Below, in pieces: positions 1 to 5,157 of a DNA stretch of 5,734 nucleotides. Each line of letters opens with the position of its first letter. Within the stretch, counting starts at the first letter, position 1. Source of the DNA: an uncultured Caryophanales bacterium (GTDB taxonomy: Bacteria; Bacillota_I; Bacilli_A; RFN20; CAG-826). The notes under the pieces were generated by a model. The model did not search any database, was not told the origin of the DNA, and was given only the letters and a program-made list of their open reading frames with translations. The stretch covers positions 1-5,734 of the forward strand of contig CALELS010000038.1 in NCBI GenBank assembly GCA_937902735.1, in the 5' to 3' direction. The translations under genes and the position numbers were made by a program.

Positions 1-6
1 TAAAAT

Positions 7-26
7 AAAAAGGGGAATTATTCCCC
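7..26 (-). terminator. Hairpin with A-run on its left, possible minus-strand terminator
   Basis: GGGGAA (12-17) pairs perfectly with TTCCCC (21-26) around a TTA loop. Five A's precede it at 7-11, which become a U-run when read leftwards, so the intrinsic-terminator geometry fits the minus strand. No minus-strand gene is visible to its right, so it may serve a transcript initiated in the trpB promoter region or be one half of a bidirectional terminator for a gene left of the window. AAAAAGGG (7-14) could also pair with CCCTTTTT (54-61) in a competing fold. Confidence 0.35.
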
Positions 27-64
27 AAATATACCCCGATTCATTTTACAGAGCCCTTTTTCTT

Positions 65-96
65 TTGTGGCAAGTTGCATATATGTGTATTATAAT
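65..96 (+). promoter_or_regulatory. Probable promoter of the trpB-like gene
   Basis: A consensus TATAAT lies at 91-96, overlapping TATTAT at 88-93. The best -35 candidate is TTGTGG at 65-70, 17 bp from TATTAT; TGGCAA at 68-73 is 17 bp from TATAAT. The -10 is strong and the -35 weak. Transcription would start near 100-103, giving a leader of about 30 nt that ends in AGGAG (118-122). This leader is too short for a classical trp leader-peptide attenuator, and no tryptophan-rich short ORF is present. Confidence 0.45.
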
Positions 97-97
97 A

Positions 98-114
98 GGT
101 ACAACTTATATACC
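98..114. promoter_or_regulatory. Imperfect inverted repeat at the trpB start site, candidate operator
   Basis: GGTACA (98-103) and TATACC (109-114) form an inverted repeat matching at 5 of 6 positions around a 5-bp spacer. It sits immediately downstream of the -10 box and before the ribosome binding site, where a bound repressor would block transcription. Because the gene encodes its own helix-turn-helix domain, autoregulation is a possible reading, but this is inference from position alone. Confidence 0.3.
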
Positions 115-131
115 GATAGGAGAATAAAGGA

Positions 132-1544
132 ATGAAATATTTAACCGTTAGTGATATCAGTAAAAAGTGGGGAATAAACGAAAGAAGAGTGCGCGCTCTT
201 TTAAAAGAGAAAAGAATTGAAGGCGCTATTTATAAGGACCACAAGTACTTGATCCCGGAAAATGCCAATAAACCTTTAGATCGTCGAGTTAAAGGACAAC
301 GTTTATTTGAAGATTCACCATTAAAGGGAATCAATATTGACTTTAAAAACTATCGTAAACAATACCCAAGCGATGATGGATATTTTGGTCGATACGGAGG
401 AGCATTCCTTCCTAATAATTTAAAGAAAGCAATGAATGAAATCTATTATGGTTATCAAACGATCGCTAAATCTTCTAAATTTATTGCAGAGTTAAGACAA
501 ATAAGAAAGAACTATCAAGGACGTCCAACACCTATCTATCATTGCCAAAATCTAAGTAATTACTTAGGACGTGTACAAATTTATCTAAAAAGAGAAGATT
601 TAAATCATGGTGGATCCCATAAATTAAATAACGCGATGGGACAAGCTCTATTAGCTAAATATCTTGGTAAGAAAAAACTCATCGCTGAAACAGGGGCAGG
701 AAGTCATGGGTCTGCTGTAGCTATGGCGGCCGCTTATTTTGGTTTAGAATGCGATATTTATATGGGTGAAGTTGATATGGAAAAGCAAGCCCCAAATGTC
801 GAAAGAATTAAAGTGTTGGGTGCTAATGTTATTCCAGTTTGTTTTGGTACAAAAACATTAAAAGAAGCAGTGGATGCAGCATTTGAAGCCTACGCTAAAG
901 AATATAAAAATGCTTTCTATGTTATCGGAAGCGCAGTTGGACCACATCCATATCCATTAATGGTTAGAGATTTCCAAGAGATTATTGGACGTGAAGCCAA
1001 ACAACAATTCCTTGAAATGACTGGTGAATTACCAGATATTGTTACAGCTTGCGTTGGTGGAGGTAGTAACTCGATTGGTATGTTTGAAGCGTTCTTGGAA
1101 GAACCAGTAAAGATTGTTGGTGTCGAAGCTATGGGCGAAGGAGAAGAACCAGGCCATAATAGTGCCACAATGACACTTGGTAAAGAAATGGTCTTACATG
1201 GTTTTAATTCTCTAGTACTTCAAAACCCAGATGGAAGTGCCGGTGATGCTTATAGCATCGCTAGTGGTCTTGACTATCCTGGTGTTGGTCCAGAACATGC
1301 CTTCCTTCGTGAAATTGGAAGAGTTAAATATGAAGCTATTACTGATGATGAAGCAGCAGAAGCGTTCTTCCTTCTTTCTAGATTAGAAGGTATTATTCCA
1401 GCGATTGAATCTAGTCACGCTTTGGCCTACGCCATTAAATGTGCAAGAACAATGAAAAGTGGATCGATTCTCGTGTGTTTGTCGGGACGAGGAGACAAAG
1501 ACATGGAATTCATGCTTAAAAGATATCCGCACATGTTTAGATAA
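132..1544 (+). CDS. trpB: TrpB-like tryptophan synthase beta subunit with N-terminal helix-turn-helix domain
   Basis: This 470-residue protein is about 70 residues longer than usual TrpB (roughly 390-400). Residues 1-50 form an excisionase/MerR-type helix-turn-helix (YLTVSDISKKWGINERRVR, then KYLIPENANKP), followed by a linker to about 70. Residues 71-470 are a PLP fold-type II TrpB: YFGRYGG at 84-90, PLP-binding HGGSHK with Lys164, catalytic Glu186 in AETGAG, phosphate loop GGGSN 309-313, GLDYPGVGPEH 379-389, and LSGRGDKD 450-457 with Ser451. TrpB condenses indole with L-serine to tryptophan in the cytoplasm, normally with TrpA. Numbered on E. coli TrpB, unusual changes are Q114 to Ser191, R141 to Lys218 and S297 to Ala373; Lys167 (TrpA contact) is kept as Lys244. 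AGGAG at 118-122 lies 9 nt before the ATG. No trpA or other trp gene adjoins it, so indole salvage, a changed specificity, or a PLP-linked regulator are all possible. Confidence 0.93.
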   Translation: MKYLTVSDISKKWGINERRVRALLKEKRIEGAIYKDHKYLIPENANKPLDRRVKGQRLFEDSPLKGINIDFKNYRKQYPSDDGYFGRYGGAFLPNNLKKAMNEIYYGYQTIAKSSKFIAELRQIRKNYQGRPTPIYHCQNLSNYLGRVQIYLKREDLNHGGSHKLNNAMGQALLAKYLGKKKLIAETGAGSHGSAVAMAAAYFGLECDIYMGEVDMEKQAPNVERIKVLGANVIPVCFGTKTLKEAVDAAFEAYAKEYKNAFYVIGSAVGPHPYPLMVRDFQEIIGREAKQQFLEMTGELPDIVTACVGGGSNSIGMFEAFLEEPVKIVGVEAMGEGEEPGHNSATMTLGKEMVLHGFNSLVLQNPDGSAGDAYSIASGLDYPGVGPEHAFLREIGRVKYEAITDDEAAEAFFLLSRLEGIIPAIESSHALAYAIKCARTMKSGSILVCLSGRGDKDMEFMLKRYPHMFR

Positions 1545-1549
1545 AATTG

Positions 1550-1608
1550 AAGCCGTCCATCAATGAAGTGAACCCCAAAACGGACACACTTCACAAGGGC
1601 GGCTTTTT
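1550..1608 (+). terminator. Intrinsic terminator of the trpB-like gene, with nested second stem
   Basis: The outer stem pairs 1550-1558 with 1597-1605 over 9 bp including one G-U pair, followed by a T-run at 1604-1608. It begins 5 nt after the trpB stop codon. Nested inside is a second perfect 7-bp stem, TGAAGTG (1564-1570) with CACTTCA (1587-1593). The total loop is far longer than usual because of the inserted segment described separately. Confidence 0.85.
1561..1596. mobile_element. Possible 30-bp IS3-family end remnant inside the terminator loop
   Basis: The 30-bp segment 1564-1593 begins TGAAGTG and ends CACTTCA (7-bp terminal inverted repeats with 5'-TG and CA-3' tips) and is flanked on both sides by CAA (1561-1563 and 1594-1596). 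Its interior, AACCCCAAAACGGACAC, resembles from memory the ends of IS3-family elements in Firmicutes, which share TG/CA tips and 3-5 bp target duplications. Removing the segment and one CAA leaves a compact terminator with the 5-nt loop ATCAA. This is inference: a naturally nested hairpin is the alternative. Confidence 0.35.
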
Positions 1609-1622
1609 AATTATTGCGACTA

Positions 1623-1643
1623 ATTTATGTGCTTTACATAAAT
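1623..1643. repeat. 8-bp inverted repeat upstream of hipB
   Basis: ATTTATGT (1623-1630) is the exact reverse complement of ACATAAAT (1636-1643), with a GCTTT loop. No T-run follows. It lies between the trpB terminator and the hipB promoter, so it could be a protein-binding site or an mRNA-end hairpin; the sequence does not decide. Confidence 0.4.
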
Positions 1644-1673
1644 AGCCGATATTTAACATATGGAGTATATAAT

Positions 1674-1730
1674 TGCTAATATATTATCAATAATAATTGA
1701 AAAATATTGCAAATATGCTAATATTTTAGC
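1674..1730 (+). promoter_or_regulatory. hipBA promoter with overlapping inverted repeats (candidate HipB operators)
   Basis: The best promoter is TTGAAA (1697-1702), a 16-bp spacer and TAATAT (1719-1724), placing the start of transcription within a few bases of the hipB ATG at 1733. Overlapping the -10 are GCTAA (1717-1721)/TTAGC (1726-1730), a perfect inverted repeat with a 4-bp centre, and AAAATATT (1701-1708)/AATATTTT (1720-1727), a perfect 8-bp repeat spaced by 11 bp. TGCTAATAT occurs at 1674-1682 and again at 1716-1724, 42 bp apart. Such repeats are typical of autorepression by a HipB-HipA complex. An upstream TATAAT at 1668-1673 lacks a convincing -35. Confidence 0.5.
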
Positions 1731-1732
1731 GT

Positions 1733-2023
1733 ATGGAAGAACAAGCATTACAATTTGTAACATATGATGAAAAACAACTCGAGATAGCTAAACGCTTTGT
1801 TACTATTAGAAAAAACAGAAAAGTGTCTCAACAAAGATTATCTATTCTATCTGGTGTTTCTTATGGTTCTATAAGAAGATTTGAAAAAACAGGGGAAATC
1901 TCTTTATCTTCGTTAGTTAAACTTGCATTGAGTCTACAGTTATATGATGATTTGGACAATTTGTTTAAGAATCATTTAGAATACAAAACAATCGAGGAAA
2001 TAATCAATGATCAAAAAGATTGA
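1733..2023 (+). CDS. hipB: HipB-like XRE-family antitoxin and autorepressor
   Basis: This 96-residue protein has an XRE/Cro-type helix-turn-helix at about residues 20-77 (RKNRKVSQQRLSILSGVSYG, then SIRRFEKTGEISLSSLVKLA). In HipB proteins this domain dimerises, binds operators in its own promoter and recruits and neutralises the HipA kinase. Its 3' end overlaps hipA by 17 nt, which supports one translationally coupled operon. ATG 1733 is the only plausible start: an in-frame TAG lies at 1727-1729 and no other methionine codon occurs in the frame. No Shine-Dalgarno sequence precedes it, and the best promoter places the transcript start almost at the ATG, so initiation may be leaderless. The short tail after residue 80 is where HipB proteins often carry a flexible region contacting HipA. 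Confidence 0.88.
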   Translation: MEEQALQFVTYDEKQLEIAKRFVTIRKNRKVSQQRLSILSGVSYGSIRRFEKTGEISLSSLVKLALSLQLYDDLDNLFKNHLEYKTIEEIINDQKD

Positions 2024-3098
2024 TGTTTACGCTAGAAAAACCAAAGTTGGTACTCTTGCATTAACAAACGACAATAGAGTGGCTTTTCAATATACCGATG
2101 AGTGGGTGAAAAATGGCTTTTCTATCAATCCTTTTAAATTGCCTTTATCTAAGCAATTATTTTTTGCATCCTCACCTTACTTTAAAGGATTATTTGGTGT
2201 TTTTGCGGACTCTTTGCCAGATAGTTATGGTGAATTACTTTTAGATCGTTACTTAAAAAGTAAAAATGTGAATGTTAACGAGCTTACATGTTTGGATAGA
2301 CTTGCTTATGTCGGTTCTTCTGGTATGGGGTTATTAGAATACATGCCAGATTTAAGTATTGATATTGATAGGAACAATATCGATTTTGATGTAATTCAAA
2401 AAGAATGTAACGATTTACTTGATTCGAAAGAAGTTGAGCACATTGATGAACTATATTCTTTAGGTGGCTCCAGTGGCGGTGCTAGACCCAAATCTTTGAT
2501 TAAATATGAAGGAGAAGATTATATTGTCAAATTTTCCTCTAGATTTGATCGAAAGAACATCACTGAACTTGAAAATAAATATATGACTCTTGCTCGTGAA
2601 GCTGGTATTAATATTCCAGATATTAAGCTTGTTACATCTAAACTTGGTAACAAATACTTTTTAATTAAAAGATTTGATAGAAATGGTGATAAAAGAATAC
2701 ATATGATAAGCGCCGCTGCATTATTAGAAGCAGACTTTAGAGCGCCTTCCCTTGATTATAATGAGTTAATAAAACTTACAAGGGTGCTAACAAAGAATGA
2801 CGATGACATTTTAGAAATGTTTAGAAGAATGGTTTTCAATGTATTAATTGATAATCAGGATGACCACACAAAAAACTTTTCTTTCATTTATGATGACAGT
2901 AGTAAAACATATAGGCTTTCGCCTGCATACGATATAACTCCTGGAAAAACATATTACGGGGAGCATACAACATCTGTTAGTGGCAAGGGAAAGGATATAA
3001 CTGATGAAGATATGCTTAAGATTGCCATTAATAACAAAATTGATTTAAATGAAGCAAAAGCAATTATTGCTAAATGCAAAAGCATCATAAAGAAGTAG
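2007..3098 (+). CDS. hipA: HipA-family serine/threonine kinase toxin
   Basis: HipA toxins are PI3K-like-fold kinases that phosphorylate targets such as the glutamyl-tRNA synthetase GltX in E. coli, causing growth arrest and persistence. This 363-residue protein has the N-terminal coupling subdomain (about 4-112: VYARKTKVGTLAL, FADSLPDSYGELLLDRYL) and the HipA C-terminal kinase domain (about 150-340). Visible motifs are the Ser/Gly-rich loop GGSSGGARPK (153-162, where E. coli HipA autophosphorylates at Ser150), ATP-binding Lys175 in IVKF, FLIKRFDR (218-225), the catalytic loop DDHTKN with Asp285 and Asn290, and metal-binding Asp309 in SPAYDITP. All expected catalytic residues are present, so it looks active. 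It is shorter than E. coli HipA (440) but single-chain, unlike split HipBST systems. GAGG at 1994-1997, 9 nt before the ATG, lies inside hipB. The cellular target cannot be inferred. Confidence 0.92.
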   Translation: MIKKIDVYARKTKVGTLALTNDNRVAFQYTDEWVKNGFSINPFKLPLSKQLFFASSPYFKGLFGVFADSLPDSYGELLLDRYLKSKNVNVNELTCLDRLAYVGSSGMGLLEYMPDLSIDIDRNNIDFDVIQKECNDLLDSKEVEHIDELYSLGGSSGGARPKSLIKYEGEDYIVKFSSRFDRKNITELENKYMTLAREAGINIPDIKLVTSKLGNKYFLIKRFDRNGDKRIHMISAAALLEADFRAPSLDYNELIKLTRVLTKNDDDILEMFRRMVFNVLIDNQDDHTKNFSFIYDDSSKTYRLSPAYDITPGKTYYGEHTTSVSGKGKDITDEDMLKIAINNKIDLNEAKAIIAKCKSIIKK

Positions 3099-3119
3099 CT
3101 GTATCGATTAAAAGCGCAA

Positions 3120-3145
3120 GACTTATGGTTCTACTTCCATAAGTC
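3120..3145 (+). terminator. Strong hairpin just after hipA, without a T-run
   Basis: GACTTATGG (3120-3128) pairs perfectly with CCATAAGTC (3137-3145) around an 8-nt loop, 21 nt after the hipA stop. No U-tract follows, so it is not a canonical intrinsic terminator; it may stabilise the hipBA mRNA end. A 10-bp perfect palindrome ACTAATTAGT follows at 3150-3159. The first convincing terminator downstream is at 3278-3304. Confidence 0.4.
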
Positions 3146-3170
3146 ACTGACTAATTAGTTGTTATTGTAG

Positions 3171-3263
3171 CAGGACAGTCGCGACTTGCCTCAGTTGGCT
3201 AAAAATGACTTTCCTCTTAAAGCATTAGTCGAAGCATATGGTAAGGCCCTGAATTTAGTCTAA
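3171..3263 (+). pseudogene. Possible 3' relic of a lost gene (30 codons)
   Basis: Between an in-frame TAG at 3168-3170 and TAA at 3261-3263 lies a 30-codon open stretch with no start codon. It reads like a protein C-terminus: DLPQLAKNDFPLKALVEAYG, then KALNLV. A terminator hairpin begins 15 nt after the stop, the spacing expected at a true gene end. I do not recognise the family. The rest of the gene would have been lost, perhaps when hipBA was acquired. Chance coding in a 400-nt gap is a real alternative. Confidence 0.25.
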
Positions 3264-3277
3264 ATCAATGTAAATTA

Positions 3278-3304
3278 AGTAGCCCATAACGAGCGGCTAT
3301 TTTT
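3278..3304 (+). terminator. Intrinsic terminator downstream of hipBA
   Basis: AGTAGCC (3278-3284) pairs with GGCTATT (3295-3301) over 7 bp including one G-U pair, around a 10-nt loop, and runs directly into TTTTT at 3300-3304. It would end read-through from hipBA or from the relic gene 3171-3263 that precedes it. Confidence 0.6.
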
Positions 3305-3314
3305 ATGCTGTCTG

Positions 3315-3371
3315 GGCGGTCTTTCTACCGTCGTCAACGTGTGCGCTTCACACGCCTGAATGTTTGATTCA
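3315..3371. other. GC-rich cluster of three adjacent hairpins
   Basis: Three small stem-loops lie side by side: GGCGGT/ACCGTC (3315-3320/3327-3332, one G-U), CGTGTG/CACACG (3338-3343/3349-3354) and TGAAT/ATTCA (3357-3361/3367-3371), with loops of 6, 5 and 5 nt. The segment 3308-3357 is 60% G+C (30 of 50), far above its surroundings. A structured RNA, a protein-binding array or a mobile-element end are all possible. No -10/-35 pair or T-run frames it clearly. The rest of the gap to 3480 is AT-rich with nothing else I can support. Confidence 0.35.
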
Positions 3372-3482
3372 TCGCTTCTTTTATTAATGCACTCTATAGA
3401 AGATTAAGCTTTCTCAAATAAAAACATAAATTTAGATGGTATTATTTTCAGCTAGGCTCATACATACTTTAAAAAATTCATA

Positions 3483-3488
3483 TATAAT
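3483..3488 (+). promoter_or_regulatory. -10 box of the promoter for the DUF4177 gene pair
   Basis: A consensus TATAAT lies 17 bp before the ATG at 3506. The expected -35 position (about 3460-3465) reads ATACAT, which is poor, so an activator or another promoter may be involved. The implied leader is only about 11 nt, just enough to contain GAGG at 3495-3498. Confidence 0.4.
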
Positions 3489-3505
3489 AAGAATGAGGTT
3501 TTATT

Positions 3506-3700
3506 ATGAAAGAATACAAAGTACTTACTCAAAAAGATAAGTGGTTTTCAGGCAAATTTGATCCACAAAGACTAGAAGAAGCAATTAATGCTTATGCTCA
3601 ACAAGGCTGGGTATTAAAAGCTGCTTTCAGTGCAGATATTCCTGGAATCTTTGCAGGAAATAGAGAAGAAGCAATTATCATTCTTGAAAGAGACATCTAA
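3506..3700 (+). CDS. Small DUF4177-type protein
   Basis: This 64-residue cytoplasmic protein has no signal peptide or membrane segment. It fits the DUF4177 pattern: an N-terminal beta strand (MKEYKVLTQ), an amphipathic helix (LEEAINAYAQQGWVLKAA, residues 23-40) ending in the hallmark GW (34-35), and a C-terminal strand ending in a charged pair (AIIILERD, 56-63). The family has no established function. GAGG at 3495-3498 lies 7 nt before the ATG. The downstream gene starts 2 nt after this stop codon, so the two are almost certainly co-transcribed and translationally coupled, suggesting a shared role. Confidence 0.75.
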   Translation: MKEYKVLTQKDKWFSGKFDPQRLEEAINAYAQQGWVLKAAFSADIPGIFAGNREEAIIILERDI

Positions 3701-3701
3701 T

Positions 3702-4034
3702 ATGGCTTACAAAACTATATATAAAGATATTATTTTTATCGAAGGCGAATTTGAACATAGTAAGAAACTAGGACCAGTAGAATATAAGAAAGACAAATTC
3801 TACAACAACCAACTTCAAAACCTTGATAATGTAAAAGAACAATTATCTAACAAAGCTAAAGAACTAGGTGGTAATGCAATTATTAATTTTAAATATGGTC
3901 AAAAGAACACTACTTGGTTTAGAAGCATGCTTTTAGCATTTGATGATAATGTTAATTGGTTTGGCACAGGAGAAGTTGTTCTTTTAGAACCAGATTTATA
4001 TAATCAAATCGTGGAACAAATCAGACAAAAATAA
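3702..4034 (+). CDS. Small conserved-looking protein of unknown function, coupled to the DUF4177 gene
   Basis: This 110-residue soluble protein is not one I can name. It opens with a beta-rich stretch (YKTIYKDIIFIEGEFE, 3-18), continues with a charged helix (about 38-55) and the segment ELGGNAIINFKYGQ (54-67), which loosely recalls the 'lGAnAII' turn of YbjQ/RcsF-like small domains, and ends with GTGEVVLLEP (88-97). That resemblance is weak and only suggestive. ATG 3702 is preferred over an in-frame non-ATG start at 3630 because it lies 1 nt after the upstream TAA, has a plausible AAAGAGA site at 3687-3693, and avoids a long overlap with the DUF4177 gene. No membrane segment or signal peptide is present. 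Confidence 0.75.
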   Translation: MAYKTIYKDIIFIEGEFEHSKKLGPVEYKKDKFYNNQLQNLDNVKEQLSNKAKELGGNAIINFKYGQKNTTWFRSMLLAFDDNVNWFGTGEVVLLEPDLYNQIVEQIRQK

Positions 4035-4041
4035 ATCGTTT

Positions 4042-4059
4042 TTAATTCTAAGGAATTAA
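4042..4059. repeat. 7-bp hairpin downstream of the small gene pair
   Basis: TTAATTC (4042-4048) pairs perfectly with GAATTAA (4053-4059) around TAAG, 7 nt after the stop codon. It is A/T-dominated and not followed by a T-run, so it is a weak terminator candidate at best. Confidence 0.3.
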
Positions 4060-4092
4060 TATAACACTATTTTTCGTGTTGATAAAACTAAA

Positions 4093-4108
4093 TGTAGCAT
4101 TTGCTACA
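4093..4108 (+). terminator. Hairpin with T-rich tail, possible terminator of the small gene pair
   Basis: TGTAGC (4093-4098) pairs perfectly with GCTACA (4103-4108) around ATTT. The following 24 nt are mostly T but interrupted (ATTTGTTTATTG and on), so termination would be inefficient. It is the best candidate between the small gene pair and the lipid kinase gene. Confidence 0.4.
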
Positions 4109-4163
4109 ATTTGTTTATTGTTTTATTTAACGCTAAAAGGATAACTTTCAATAAGAAAACTAT

Positions 4164-4192
4164 TTAGTTTCAGTCAAAGTAAATTGTATAAT
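4164..4192 (+). promoter_or_regulatory. Promoter of the lipid kinase gene
   Basis: A consensus TATAAT at 4187-4192 stands 17 bp after TTAGTT (4164-4169), a partial match to TTGACA. Transcription would begin near 4199, giving a leader of about 23 nt that contains GGAG at 4211-4214. Confidence 0.6.
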
Positions 4193-4221
4193 ACCAATGT
4201 TGACTCAAAAGGAGAAATATA

Positions 4222-5142
4222 ATGAAACATTTAATTGTTGTGAATGGTAGCGCTGGAAGTTACACTCCAGAATTTGAAGCCAAAATCGAAGAAGCTTTTA
4301 AAGGTTTAGATCACGAAGTTTATAAGACAACTGGTCCAAAAAGCGTTATCCCATTCCTAAAAGAATATTTAAAGAAAGCTAAAGACACTGTTCGTATTTA
4401 TGCTTGTGGTGGTGATGGCACCATCCACGAAGTTGTTAATGGTGTTGTTGGTTTTAAAAATGCCGAAGTTGCTATTTTAGCAACAGGTACTGGTAATGAC
4501 TTTGTTAAAATCTATGGTGGTAAAGAAAAATTCCAAGAATTTGAACCATTAATTAAAGGTAAAGCACATCCAATTGATGTATCTGAACTTCAAGGCGAAG
4601 GCGTTGAAGGCGTTATGTATAGTGTCAACGTTATCAACTTTGGTTTTGATGCTATTGTTGGTGCTATGGGTAACTACTACAAAGAACATGGTTTACCAAA
4701 AGATGCTAAAGAAGGCACAAATCCATATGACTACGCTTTAAAACATGATGCCATGAAACATGGTCGTTTTAATGATATTGAAGTATTTGCAGATGGTGAA
4801 AAACTTAACGAAAAACAAATGCTTCTTGCTACATTAGCACAAGGTCAATACGTTGGTGGGCAATTTAAATGTGCTCCAAAAAGTGACAATACTGACGGAT
4901 TAATTGATGTCTGTGTTCTCAAAACAATGTCATTCATTGGTCTTGGTATGATCATTGGAACATATACCAAAGGTAAACACCTTGATAAACCTCGTAAGAA
5001 AATCGTTTATCGTAGAGCAAAAGAAATCAAAATGTGCTCCCCACAACCATTCGATGTCTGCGTTGATGGTGAAATGATCAAAGGTAACAACTTCACAGTC
5101 AAGGTTGTTCCAGGCGCTGTTAATCTTGTCTTACCTGAATAG
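4222..5142 (+). CDS. Diacylglycerol kinase / YegS-BmrU family lipid kinase
   Basis: This 306-residue protein matches the usual family length (about 290-310). The family transfers the ATP gamma-phosphate to a lipid hydroxyl, in Gram-positive bacteria typically recycling diacylglycerol to phosphatidic acid at the inner face of the membrane. Visible motifs in order: a nucleotide-binding start VVNGSAGS (6-13, in place of the usual NPxSG), the hallmark GGDGT (63-67) followed by IHEVVNGV, GTGNDF (89-94), NFGFDA (139-144), PKSDNTDGLIDV (219-230) and VDGE (281-284), whose Asp282 aligns with the proposed catalytic base of S. aureus DgkB. The N-terminal half (about 1-120) is the nucleotide-binding domain and the rest the beta-sandwich domain. 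GGAG at 4211-4214 lies 7 nt before the ATG. It has its own promoter and terminator. Substrate choice among diacylglycerol, sphingoid or other lipids cannot be read from sequence, so no symbol is given. Confidence 0.92.
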   Translation: MKHLIVVNGSAGSYTPEFEAKIEEAFKGLDHEVYKTTGPKSVIPFLKEYLKKAKDTVRIYACGGDGTIHEVVNGVVGFKNAEVAILATGTGNDFVKIYGGKEKFQEFEPLIKGKAHPIDVSELQGEGVEGVMYSVNVINFGFDAIVGAMGNYYKEHGLPKDAKEGTNPYDYALKHDAMKHGRFNDIEVFADGEKLNEKQMLLATLAQGQYVGGQFKCAPKSDNTDGLIDVCVLKTMSFIGLGMIIGTYTKGKHLDKPRKKIVYRRAKEIKMCSPQPFDVCVDGEMIKGNNFTVKVVPGAVNLVLPE

Positions 5143-5157
5143 TTTTTAAACTAATTT

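Noticed and set aside
917..1168. Open frame of 83 codons on the minus strand
   Set aside because: It lies wholly inside the conserved TrpB coding region, antisense, has low-complexity proline/serine composition and no recognisable motif or ribosome site; it is a shadow of trpB.
2021..2023. Mycoplasma-type genetic code (TGA as tryptophan)
   Set aside because: Every tryptophan codon I located is TGG, and reading through TGA would extend hipB by only four residues to a TAG; the standard code is sufficient.
132..3098. Functional link between the trpB-like gene and HipA through tryptophan metabolism, since the HipT kinase of E. coli HipBST targets TrpS
   Set aside because: The genes are separated by a terminator and a separate promoter, HipA here is not of the split HipS/HipT type, and nothing in the sequence indicates its target.
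3630..3701. Earlier non-ATG start for the 110-residue gene
   Set aside because: It would overlap the DUF4177 gene by about 70 nt without a ribosome site; ATG 3702 directly after the upstream stop is the better start.
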